From NCBI GenBank assembly GCA_024138015.1, contig JAMXBB010000003.1, positions 29,660,087-29,724,086 on the forward strand: a stretch of 64,000 bases of DNA. The letters are read 5' to 3'. Positions within the stretch are counted from its first letter, which is position 1; every line of letters begins with the position of its first letter. Under the pieces are notes generated by a model that did not search any database, was not told the origin of the DNA, and saw nothing but the letters and a program-made list of their open reading frames with translations. Position numbers and translations under genes: made by a program. The stretch comes from Lumnitzera littorea (lineage: Eukaryota > Streptophyta > Magnoliopsida > Myrtales > Combretaceae). This document shows, piece after piece, positions 23,753-35,400 of the stretch.

Positions 23753-25074
23753 TTGAACTTTGAATCTGTGGAGAAAATGACTGACCTAAGTGTAAACATT
23801 GGTGTTAGAGATGACAACAGTAGAGTTATTCCCTACGGACGACAGTCTCAAGGAACTCTTAAGAGCATTCACGAGAGATTAGATGAGGTGGCTAATTTTT
23901 TAGTAGATCTAACTCAAGCTGTTCATGCATTGACTTGTTGACCTACTGACATCGTGCAAAACACCCCATAAGTTGCTCAACCTATTAGAGGTTAGAACCC
24001 AACTCGACTTGTTCGAGGTAGAGGAGTAGGTGGACGAGTGAGGAGAAGGATTGATTTGATAGACATAAGAAATAAAGAAGAAGAGGAGCATTTTGAAGAA
24101 GAGCGCGTGCAAGTCCCTAGAGCATCTGACCATGTGAAGCTTCGGATTCCAAGCATCAATGGATCTAGAAATGCTGATGAGTACTTGGAGTGGGAAGAAA
24201 AGGTGGAGCGTATTTTTTATTATTATCAATACAAGGATTACGAAAAAGTGAGAACTGCTGCTATTGAGTTCTCCGGAAATGCCACCATGTGGTGGAAGAA
24301 TTTCCAAGCTATGAGGAGACAAGAAGGATATCGAAAGATTAATACATGGCCTGAGATGAAGATAATATTGAGAAATACGTATGTACTGGAAACTTACTTG
24401 CAAGATACTTTCACTTGGTTTCAAGAGTTAAAACAAGAAGCTGAATAGTTCACAAGTATGTTCAAGAATTTCAAATGCTCATGATCTAATGTAAAGTAGA
24501 GGAGCCTCCAACGCGAACAAACTTTAGGTTCATCATGGGATTGCAAAGTGATATTCGAGACATTATAGAATTCCAGCGATTTACAACAATGGATGATGCC
24601 ATTAGCGTAGCCCAATGAGTAGAGAGGCAAAGAAGGAGCTGAGTACTAACTAAGATATCGACTAATTGACTTGGACAGGCGAATCACCGAGCTTAGTCGA
24701 GTACTAAGTTGAGTTGAAAGATAGATGTCCGAGGCAATCAAAAAGGCTGACCTGACGTTGAAGTACTGACCCAAACTTATGAGAAGGGGCAAAGATCAGG
24801 TAGGAAGACGAGCCAAATCAAGTGCTACAAGAGCCAAAGGTTCGGACACATGATTACTCAATACCTAAATTGATGGACTATGGTCATTAATGGAAACATC
24901 CTGAAGCTAGAGGTAGATAGTACAGATAAGAAACCTAAGGAGGAGAACACTGTTGAGAAAGAAAATGCCGAAAAAGAACTGATTGAAGAAGATGTGTTTG
25001 CCGATGACTTAGACCAGTTGATCATGGTTGTCCAACGTACAATGAATATGGAACCCTCACAAGAGGAGGAGTAG
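23753..25074 (+). pseudogene. Element A gag (broken)
   Basis: The frame opens at 23753 (or the downstream Met at 23777) and stops at 23939. It resumes in 24038-24448 with a clear retrotransposon gag domain: RIPSINGSRNADEYLEWEEK followed by AATMWW-type residues and an RNTYVLETY segment. Further stops and shifts follow. The zinc knuckle near 24817 survives only as CYKSQRFGHMITQY, having lost two of its cysteines. A glutamate-rich linker (24880-25074) leads to the protease. The gene is dead, but it is the best-preserved gag among the gypsy elements of the window. Confidence 0.85.
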
Positions 25075-25104
25075 AGAGAAAATTTGTTTCATACCACCTA
25101 TAGA

Positions 25105-28100
25105 GTAAACAATTAGGTGAGCACATTAATTATCAATAGTAGAAGTTATACCAATGTGGCATTGACTGATCTGGTCATAAGGTTGAAATTGTCAACTATT
25201 GCATACCTAAGGTTGTACTAGCTGCATTGGCTAAGTGAGAAGGGAGCACTACATGTCACTTGGCAAGTATTACTACTGATTACCATCAAACATTACTTCG
25301 ACGAGATTCTATGTAACATGTTGCCCATGTGTACTTCATACGTACTGCTTGGTCGACCATGCCTGTTTGATAGGAGGATCACCCATGATGAGTACATGAA
25401 CACGTACATGTTTGAGAAGGATGGCCGAAAGATCACACTGAACTTAATGCCACTGAGGGAAGTTAGCAAACTGTAAACTAAACTTACTTACGGATCGAAG
25501 AAGGCTCTAGTGATGAGTAGAGCTGAGCTCCAAAAGACCTTTAAAGCTGATGTGGCAACCCTTATGCTAGTTAAGCAATTGTTAGAGTTGAAGGAGCAAT
25601 GTGAACTACCCTAAGAGGTGAAGGAGTTACTAGATAAACATGTCAACCTATTCTTAGAACAGTTACCCGAGGGGTTGCCCCCTACTTGACGTATAGAGCA
25701 TTACATTGACTTAGTACCTAGTACCGCACTACCAAATAAGCCAGCCTATCGAATGAATCTCGAGCAGGTTACTGAACTCTAACAACAAGTCAATGCGTTG
25801 CGAAAGAGAGGATATGTTAGGGAAAGCCTCAACCCTTGTGCTATACTAGCGCTTTTAGTGCCAAAGAAGGATGGAACCTGGCGACTATGTATAGATAGCC
25901 GAGCTGTAAACAAGATTACTATAAAGTACAGGTATCCTATCCCGAGGTTGGAAGACATGCTAGATGCATTGAGTGGAGCTAAGATTTTCACCAAATTTGA
26001 CCTTAAGTCTAACTACCATTAGATTTGCCTGAGGCTAAGAGACAAATGGAAAATGGCATTCAAGACTTAACATGGATTATATGAGTGGATGGTTATGCCC
26101 TTCAGCTTATCGAATGCCCCGAACACTTTCATGAGACTAATGAATCATGTACTGAGACATCTGATCGGGAAGTGTGTCGTAATGTACTTTGATAACTTCT
26201 CGGTCTATAATGCCAACATAACGAGTTACTGTGAACATCTCTGAGCCATTTTGGATATCCTCCATGCTGAGAGATTATTTGGCAATCTCAAGAAGTGTTG
26301 CTTTTGCCAAAAGGAAGTGGTATTCTTAGGCTATGTAGTTAGTAGGGGAGCCTTATAAGTGGATGATAAGAAGATTCGAGCAGTTTAGAGTAGTTAACTC
26401 CTACTACTTGTGTTGATGTGAGAAGTTTCCATAGACTGGCTTCATTCTATAGACGGTTCATCAGGAATTTCAGCACCCTTGCCACGCCACTTACTAAGCT
26501 AATGAAGAAAAACACCAACTTTCGATGGGGAGAAAGGGAGGAGAGGAGCTTTGTCGAGATAAAAGAGAAATTGACCTTCGCCTTAGTGTTACTTCTACCT
26601 GACTTCGAGAAAATATTTAAGTTAGAATGTAATGTATCAGGCATTGGGATAGGCATTGTCCTAATGTAGGAAGGCTGAGCAATTGCCTTCCATAGTTGAA
26701 AGCTCATAAGACTACAGTTAAATTACTCTGTATATGACAAATAACTCTTGGTGCTAATCCAATCACTACAATTATGGCAGGATTATCTACTGCCTAAAGA
26801 GTTTGTCATCTACACTGACTATGAATCTCTAAGATACCTCCAAAGCCAGACCAAGTTATTGAAGCGGTAGGCGAGATGGGTTAAATTTCTTAAGGGATTC
26901 AATTTTGTAATAAAATATAAGCAAGGAAATAGCAATGTCATTGCAGATACACTTTCAAGAAGACATGCACTTATGAATGAACCGCAGAACAAGCTGTTTT
27001 GGTTTACAAGTATCAAAGAACAGTATTTTGAGGATCTACACTTTAGACCCATAATTATACAGTGCGTCAATGGAAGAATAGTGGACAAGTATCATGTAAA
27101 GGATGGCTACTTGTTCCAAAGTGGAAAATAATGCATTCCAACTTGTTCCCTAAGAGAGCTACTAATCAGGGGAGCCCACGATGGAGGACTCTTTAAATAT
27201 TTTGGAGAAAAAAGGACCTATGAATTGTTGAATAGTCAATTCTTTTTGCCAAGAATGAGGAGAGATGCACATTGAGTTGTCGAAAGTTGCCGTGTGTAAG
27301 AAGGCTAAGTGCCGAACTGAGCAATGGAAAGTGATGCCTTTGCCTATCCCGACGAAGCCATGAATTAAATTAAGCATAGACTTTGTTCTCAAATTACCAC
27401 AAACTACCTAAGGCAAATATTCTATAATGGTCATTATGGATCGATTTAGCAAAATAGCACACTTCATGCCTTGCTTCAAAACTAACAATGCTTCGGCTAT
27501 TGCTTCTCTTTTCTTGCAAGAGATTGTGCAAATACACGACATACCAAGGAATGTAGTCTCCAACAAGGACCCGAAGTTCTTGAGCCATTTCTGGAGGACC
27601 TTGTGGCGTCAAATGGGGACCAAATTACTATTCAGTACTTCCTGTCACCCTCAAACTGACAGCTAAATAGAGGTGGTTAATTATACTTTGGGATCACTGC
27701 TCCGAGCTATAGTGGGCAAAAACTTAGCTGATTGGGATGTCTGCTTACCAATGGTCGAGTTCGCTTACAACAGAATAGTGCATAACACCACCAAGCAAAC
27801 TCCCTTCGAAGTGGTCTATGGTTTCAATCTTGAGTTGCCCCTCGATCATACCCATCTACCTACACCCACGCAAGAGGATCCTAATGCCTCAGCTAGAGCA
27901 CAATCCCTTCGGCACATCTATGACAAAATCACTCGGCACATTAACCAAACGGTTAAAAGAATGCAAGAGAAAACTAAAGGTAGGACGGCTAAACAATTCT
28001 AGTAAGGAGACTTTGTATGGCTACACTTTAGTAAGGAATGGTTCTTGAGCAAGAGGAGGAACAAACTATCCCTAAGAGCTGAAAGACCTTTTAGAATCCT

Positions 28101-28248
28101 CCAAAAGATCAATGATAACGCCTACAAATTGGAATTGTCGGAGAACTATGGGGTTTCTAATACCTTCAACATTACCGACCTTAGTCCATATCACCCCAGC
28201 AAAAAGCTAACCAAAGATCATTCGGATTTGATCCCAAATCCAAATTAA
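25105..28248 (+). pseudogene. Element A pol (protease, RT, RNase H, integrase; broken)
   Basis: The protease (25105-25470) has lost its catalytic motif (INSRSYTN where IDSGSCTN is expected) but keeps LLGRPCLFDRR. RT (25740-26350) has VPKKDGTWRLCID and PIPRLEDMLDAL, but the catalytic YFDD is YFDN (near 26190). RNase H occupies 26418-26960, with RNFSTLATPL and DTLSRRH. Integrase (27100-28002) has the HHCC region and SIDFVLKLP; SNKDPKFLSHFW has lost the second catalytic Asp, while IEVVN keeps the Glu. The C-terminal segment (28045-28248) reads NDNAYKLELSENYGVS then FNITDLSPY. No chromodomain is seen. Stops interrupt every domain. Confidence 0.88.
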
Positions 28249-28249
28249 C

Positions 28250-28259
28250 CTGGAGGGAA
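28250..28259 (+). other. Element A polypurine tract
   Basis: CTGGAGGGAA lies directly before the 3' LTR start TGATGGG, the expected place and composition for the plus-strand primer. Confidence 0.6.
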
Positions 28260-29142
28260 TGATGGGAATCGAGCTATTAGACCATTAACCCATAGCTAAG
28301 GCCGAGGATTGGAAGCCCTGGCTTAGTGGATTTTCCTACTCCAGCCGACTCCTATCGAGGCTAAGTATCTCTTTACCAACCCGTTCTTCATGCTAAGCTG
28401 AATGACTCCCTATTTCTCATGGATAGTGTACCAAAAAGCAAAAGGCTGAGAGAACAGCCAAATCTCATTCTCACTCATGCTTGACCAATTACTTACTTGG
28501 CATCACCTTTGCCGAGATGACCAAAGAGAGACTCTGGATTAGCTCAACCACCCCTACACAAACAAGAAAGCTGCCCGTACTTTTGTCCGCATCTTCTAAT
28601 GGCCTCACCAATATAGCATCGCCACGTATATAGGATCATGTGTAGAATCTGCTACACTAATTATTATTTTTCTGAAATATTCATTTTACCCTTTTGTATT
28701 CTTATACATTATTTCTTTAAGATAATACCCTTTTTGTCTTTTCCCTTTTGGGCATGTTGCCCTAAATTCTAAGGTATAAATACCCCCTGTACTAGCAACT
28801 GTAATGAGCAGATCATCATTAATACACTTGAGTATTTTTCCTTCCTTACGTAAACATTACCTATTTACTCTCGGCATCACTCTTATCCCAACCTTTAAGC
28901 AAGGCTAGGTGGTGAGTAATCTCATCAGACTATCTCGTATGTCATATGGAGTTGTGCCGTGAGTCCTCAAAAGTTCCATTAGTGCGTTATATCCATTAGA
29001 GCTGTTCGTAGGTTTTTGCTTACTCTTCATTCGCATTTGTCCTTTCACCCATTCCTCATCACTTTCCTTTTCGAGCTTTCTACAAGCTTAAACTCATCCA
29101 ACGACTAGCTTTGTGTATCCTTGGTTACAGTTCACACCATCA
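28260..29142 (+). repeat. Element A 3' LTR
   Basis: 883 bp, starting TGATGGGAATCGAGC and ending CACACCATCA, with TATAAATA at 28775. It is uninterrupted and serves as the reference that shows how B1 split the 5' LTR. It is followed directly by copia gag coding sequence with no match to the left flank of A. Confidence 0.85.
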
Positions 29143-30900
29143 GACTATCAGGCTTGGCAAATTATTTATGCAGGAAATCTTAAAGTTCCAACCATCATTA
29201 CATCAAGTGATGATGTCACCAAAGCCAAACTTAATTCAAAGGCCAAGAATTTATTGTTGAGTACCATTACACGATTAGAATTTTATCTAATTTCTTCATG
29301 TGCAACAGCTAAAGATATTTGGGATACTTTGGTGCAAACTTTCGAAGGGATGGAAACAATCAAGGATACAAGAATCAACTCGTTGGTTCAACAATATGAA
29401 ACATTTTGAATTCTTCTTAGTGAAGAAATCAAAGACTCTTTTAGTAGATTTACTACTATAACTAATGAATTGTCCCCTTTTGGCGAAATAATTAATGATG
29501 CAGATATGGTACACAAAATACTAAAGATTCTTCCTAAAATTTGGAATGCAAAGAAAACTGACATAAAAGAAGCTTATGATCTAAAAACGTTAACTCTAAG
29601 TCAATTGTGTAACAATCTTATGGCATATGAAACTAATTTTCTCAAATTAGAAAGTACTTCCGAAGATACGAAAAAAGAAGGCTACAGCATTTAAGGCTAA
29701 AGAAGTAAAAGTTGATTTAAACCATGATGATTCATTTGATGATGACGATGAAGAGGTTACACGGTTGGCAAGACGTTTAAACAGATTGCTTAAGAAAAGA
29801 GGTAAAAAATCATATAACTCTAACAATTTTAAATTTAATAAGAATCAAAATGATGAAGGAAATGGTATTAAGGAAAAGAAGGAAGTCATTTGTTATGAAT
29901 ACAAAAAGACTGGGCACATTAAGTACGAGTGTCCACTCCATTGGAAAAAGCTCCATAAATACAAAAAGAAATGAAGAGGCTTGCTAATGATATGGAGTGA
30001 TTTGGACGAGTTAGAATCTAAGGAAGAAGGTTTAGATGATAAAGCTGATGAAGCAAATTTATGTTTGATGGCACGTTTTGAAGTAAGTTCTAAATCTGAA
30101 TTTGAATCCAATAAAGATTATAAACCTGATGATATTTAAGCTAAAATCAGTAAATTGTTAAAAGCACTTTCAAAAGCCAATGATAAAATTTTGAAAGCTG
30201 AAAATGAAAATAAGGCTTTGAAGAATGAAAAACAAGCTCTCGTTCAAATAAACAAGCTTTTTGTTGATGAAAACGATTTTTTGAAAAATGATTTTGCAGG
30301 TTTACATGTTGCAAGAAAAGCTTTAGTAAATGAAAATCTTATTTTAAAAGAAGAGATCAAAAGTTTAAAAAATCATATGGAAGCTTTATCTAAGTCAATA
30401 AAAAACACATTTCAAAAGTTTGATGAAAGTGATAAGAAGTTACAAATGCTGATTTCTAGTCAAAGAATAGATAATTCAAAATCTGGACTTGGTTTCGAAT
30501 TTAGAGATACATCTAAAACAAAGAAAGAAATATTTTTTTGTTAAATCAAAAAGTGAAAATCAAGAAACATTCAAAGAAAAAGATAAAGGCAAAACGTTTG
30601 AACCAATTAAAAGGTACAACAAGCAATATTCTCAAAACAAAGATAAGTATCATTTTAGAAGGTACAATAAAAGATTGCATAGAGGGAATATTAGAGACTA
30701 CCCAAAACAAAACCAAAGGTGAGTGGTAAGTAATAAGTATAATTATTCTTCTCCCTATGCATGTTTCTTTTGTAACAAGTTGGATCATATTGAAAAGTAC
30801 TACTTTTATAAAAATTGCAAGCTCAGTAAAAACCAAGTAAATGCAAATAATATCACGAGCTTCAATTTTAAAGGGCCCAAGCTTGTCTAGGTTTCTAAGA
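29143..30900 (+). pseudogene. Element G: Sirevirus-like copia gag (5' truncated, broken)
   Basis: Coding sequence starts in mid-gag at the LTR junction (DYQAWQIIYAGNL). It continues through a UBN2-type copia gag domain (AKDIWDTLVQTFEG at about 29305). A zinc knuckle follows (CYEYKKTGHIKYEC near 29893) in which the second Cys has become Tyr, then an acidic linker with ANLCLMARF (near 30056). A long coiled-coil lies in the open frame 30155-30544, rich in Lys, Glu, Asn and Leu repeats. A second, damaged knuckle (CFFCNKLDHIEKYY) lies near 30760, then GPKLV (about 30877), which resembles the end of gag. This layout, with its very long coiled-coil gag, is typical of Sireviruses. No copia protease, integrase or RT follows, so pol has been deleted. 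Confidence 0.75.
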
Positions 30901-30939
30901 ATATCTAATCGTTCTTTTAGTGGTTGCAAGTTATGGGGC

Positions 30940-31555
30940 AAAATTTAATTGGAGGTAATTCTTAATCAATAATGCCTCATTAGAAATGCAAGTATGGAAT
31001 GCATGGTAATCTTGTTTTATTTTTTAATTTGCTCTTCATGTTCCATTTGAAAATTATACTTTTGTTCTCGTTTGTAATTTGCAATTCTTATTTGTTGTTT
31101 GAGTGTTGAGACAAATACATTTGTACTCTATAAATCTATATTAACTTAGATTGTATAGAGGTTAAATAGGCAAAGTAGAGTGTTATAAAGTCCATGTGTG
31201 ACAAATGCTTGTAATATCTTTGTGATTTGATTTAGTAGATCAAGTGGAACAGCGTTGATAAAGTAGACTAAGTCCACAGCATTAGAGTTGGAAGAGAGTA
31301 GTAGGCAGAAGGCCGAAACTCTATAAATCCTAACCTTAATATTCTCTTTCCTTACTCTTTTAATTTGCTTTATTAATTGTTGTATGTTGAATTATTAAAA
31401 TATCATTGTTCACCAATATAAGTTATTAAGAGGGGTAATTTTATTTTTCATATATCGAAAAATTTTTCCAAACCCACCCCCCCCCCCTTAATATCTTATA
31501 CGAAACCAATAAACTCTAATTTTGACCTTATATCATTTTACTCTAACTTAAACTC
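30940..31555 (+). repeat. Probable 3' LTR remnant of element G
   Basis: Non-coding stretch after the copia gag. From 31227 it matches 6573-6870 in the same orientation. It ends in a poly-C run (about 31479-31489) followed by TTAATATCTTATACG, like the 3' end of Sirevirus LTRs. The start of the LTR is not fixed; 30940 is a guess. Confidence 0.4.
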
Positions 31556-31565
31556 ATATATCTAG

Positions 31566-32404
31566 TGATACGTCTCCAGGGTCGAACACACAGAAAGACA
31601 ACACAACGAAATAAACCAAAACAAACAGGGAAAAAGGTTAGCAAAGTCCAAGCAGCTACCATATGGATATGACGTACCACTCAATCCTCCTTGGCTTATA
31701 ATCCATCAGATATGACACATTGGTCTAAACTAAAAGGTTACTCGCCACTACTCCTTATTAAAGGAAATAGATAAGAGTTAAGAGATAACGAGAATACTAG
31801 GGTTGCTCAACTGAGAAAATCTGTATTGAAAGTTGGATCCCTGCGTACAAGGAAGTGGGGGCTTATATACCTATTCACACAGGTTACTTTACATGTATGA
31901 AAAGACAAAAAGGGTATTTTACACTTATGTTACATGAAACATACTAAAAGGGGGTAAAAGAGACAAAGAATATTCAATACAAAGAGAAAGAATCATTCTG
32001 AAATATTGTGTCAATAGACATGTGTCGCTTGGTAGCTAGTTGTTAGGAATATGTTACAAAGTAGGTGGAAATAGGAGGGCGTTGCAGTCAGAGGTCAACC
32101 TAATATAGTTCAGGTCGGGTATCAATCAGTTCTAAAAAGAAGTTAGCTTGCTTCGGGGTTGGATACTTGTGGTCTGATCAGGAGCTCACCTCAGCTATTC
32201 TTAGTTATCTCCTAAAGTAAAGTGTTGCTACTGAACAGGAGTGGATCTAATGTATGTGAGGATCTAATAGTCATGTCGGTTAAAGATCAGCTCGGGGTAA
32301 GAATCCTTGTCTCAGCTATCCCTAGAGCTAAAATCCTTCGAGCAAGTCCCTAGAGTCCTGTAGCTCGACTACGCATGATCGGTTTGAGAGGTTGATTCCT
32401 ATCA
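31566..32404 (-). repeat. Element B2 3' LTR
   Basis: On the minus strand it starts TGATAGGAATCAACC (32404) and ends GGAGACGTATCA (31566). It aligns throughout with the other LTR of B2 and with the LTRs of B1. The first 55 bases are read by the pol frame, which stops at 32350. Confidence 0.9.
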
Positions 32405-35400
32405 TCTGCTCGGGTTTTAGAAAGATTTGTCTTCAAATCTAGAGTGGTCTCTGCTCTTTCTTCTAGGGCGCTTGTTGAGTCTTCTTCTGTTAGTTGGTGA
32501 GGGATCAAGTCGGACACACTGAAGGGAGAAGAAACTCCATAGTCATCAGGCAACTCGATTTGATAAGCATTGTGGTCGATTTTCCTCAGGACCTTGAATG
32601 GACCATCAGTACGAGGAGATAGTTTGTTCTGTCTCAAGTGTAGGAATCACTCCCAGCTGAGGTGAATCCATACTAAGTCTCCAGGCTGGAAAGAAACAGT
32701 TCAGCAGCCTTGGCTACCAATCTCTTGTTGTTCTAATTGAACTTGGTGATCTTCTTCATTACAAACTGGTGTAGCTCGTGCAATCCTTAGGCTCGATCCA
32801 CTCCAAATTGACTTTCTTCAGTAACTGCTGGGGTGTCTCTCATAACCAAGGAAACGATAGGGTTAAGGCCATAGACAACCTCAAATGGGGTCTTCTTAGT
32901 AGTGCTATAAACAATTCAGTTGTATGCGAACTCCACAACTGGTAGGCACAGATCCCAATCCCATAAGTCCTTTCCTACGATAGCTTTGAGAAGATTACCT
33001 AGTGTCTTATTTACCACTTCAGTCTTGTAGGCACTCAATTTTTACTCCTTTTATTTTATTTTATTTTGTTTTTATTTTTTATTTTATTTCTTCAATAGGT
33101 CTTAAATTAGTAAAAACACAAAAATAGAAAATTAAAGAAAACCCAAAAAATTAAGAAATTTAGAAAAAATAAGAATTTTAGGAAAATACAAAAAATAAGA
33201 AAAATAAGAAAAAGCATAAAAAAATAAGAAAATTGGATAAGAAACACAAAAAATTGAGAAATTTAGAAAATAAGGAAATTAAGAATATTTTTTTTAGAAA
33301 ATTGAAAAATTACAAAAAAAAAATAGAAAATTTGAAAAATAATAAAATATTTTAGAAAATAACATTTTATTATGATAGATTTTTAAATAAGTTGGGTTGT
33401 TAGACTTGGGCTTAGATTTGAATATAGCCTAGGTTGACCTAATCTATATTGCACATATAAACAAGGCATAAGCCAACGACCTAACGAATAAGCATTAAAC
33501 ATTGGCATTGGGTATTAAGTGAGAGGTCTTGGGTTCAAATCATGGAAAGGGCATACAAAGTTTTTTCTTTTTCATCACATTAGGGATTGCTATGTATCAG
33601 GATCTCATTGTGCTACATGTCCTGATATATGGCAGCGTTGGGTTAGATGACCCATGCTGACATGGTGCTACGTGGTATCCACGTAGTATGCCACATCGTC
33701 TACCATATGTCACCATTGACACGTGGTACGGTGTAATTGGTTGGCGCAATTGACATAGCCCCACATCAGCCGATTTTCTCTTTCTTTCCTTCTCTTTCTT
33801 CCCCTTTCCCTAATTTTACTCCACTTTCCCTAGTCAAGAACACCCAACCCCTTCACTTCAGCTCTAATTTTTGCACAGATTTCACACATACACATGCAAT
33901 TTCTTACTTTAATCTCATTAACCACCTAGCCTATTATGAATCGAACCATTAACATGTCCAAATACAATCAAAGAAGCATTCAAATCGAGCTCTAAGATTT
34001 GGAAAAAACTTAATTTTTGGACATTGTCATTTAATCCAATTCGAGATTTCCTTGTTTTGTAGGTTCAAATTGGTGTATAAATAAGAGTCTTAGGTTTGTA
34101 TCAAAACACACACAACCATCCACAACCTCACAAGAACATTCCCAAGCCCTCTCTCTCTCTCTCACAATTTCTACCCACGACCGTACTCTCTCTCTCTCTA
34201 ACCCATAGCTATACTTGAAGGAATTTAAGCAATTCCAACCACCGCTGCAACTCCCCTATGACACAAGCTCTTTAACCCAGCTCTCTCCATCCACTACCGT
34301 AACCTAAAGCTCCTCCACTACTGAAACCCTAACTACTGTACCTTCGATCACAACCGTGAGTAGTTGAAGACAGTAGCCATCTACCCCCATATCACACTTG
34401 TAATCAATTGAAGCCCATCGATCATGCCCATAACCCCTTCTAAGTGACTGCCTTAGCTAACCCGATTCGATCCATGATGGACCTATCTGACCTGTACGCC
34501 CAACTCATCTGAAGTCTTTTTTTTTTTTACTTTACTTGATTATTTAGTTATTGTTGTTTTTCTTTTTATTTTTTTTATTTATCATGAATTGAAATGTGAT
34601 AATAACAAAGAAAAAAAAAAGAAAAGATAAGGTAATTATTTTATTTATTTTTAATCTAATAAATAAAAATAAAAATAAACAGATAAAAAAGTAAATAAGT
34701 TAGTGAACAAAAATTATTCTTGACACTTAGAAAAATCAAGTTTTCAAAAAATAAATTAACAATTTATAAATTAAGACTACACTTAGATTTTTCGAAAAAA
34801 AAAAAATATATATATATATATATAATTTAAGACCTTTGTTAGAATTTTTCTTAAATAAACCAAATTAAATAAAAACATAAATTCAGCATATTTTCAGAAT
34901 TTCAACCAAACAACCTACTAAAGTTTTCATTAAAAGAACTACGTACGTCTAATCTCGAATAGCAAGTATGTAGGTATCTATAGGGCAATGGTAAAGAATG
35001 AAAAAAACCTAATTTCCCTTTTTCTTTTAGTTTAGATTATTTTGTTTATCTAATTAGAGTAGTCAATAACCAATTTCTATCTTTCAAAATTAAAAGCTAA
35101 TTTCTAAGTTTAATTCTAATTTTGGAAAGTTAATGGTACCCGTAAGGGTTTAAATCTTTAACCCTCGAACCCAAATCTCTAGTTTTCAAAAAGCTGTTTT
35201 AAAAATTGGTTTTTTTCACATACTCGTGATTAAGTTATAACCAAATCACCTAATTAGTTATAATTTAACTGTTTTTCCCGACTCTGGTCAGGTGGCGACT
35301 TTAAAGTTGTTTTCAAATTGAAAAAATGGTTTTCTTTAAACCTTAGTCAAGGATCAGTATTAAACGAGTAGAGTTTAGTACCAATCAATCTAGAGAAAAC

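Larger units (their letters stand above)
13366..29142 (+). mobile_element. Element A: Ty3/gypsy retrotransposon, interrupted and dead
   Basis: The outer element of a nest. Its 5' LTR is in two pieces (13366-14022 and 23376-23607) because element B1 inserted into it. The internal part is 23608-28259 (4652 bp) and the 3' LTR is 28260-29142 (883 bp). The rejoined 5' LTR is about 884 bp, matching the 3' LTR length. Both LTRs start TGATGGGAATCGAGC and carry a TATAAATA box (13882 and 28775). Domain order is gag, protease, RT, RNase H, integrase, with no chromodomain seen. The flanks do not show a target duplication (ACGCC left, GACTA right). The left flank is gypsy element F and the right flank is a copia gag. 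Confidence 0.8.
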
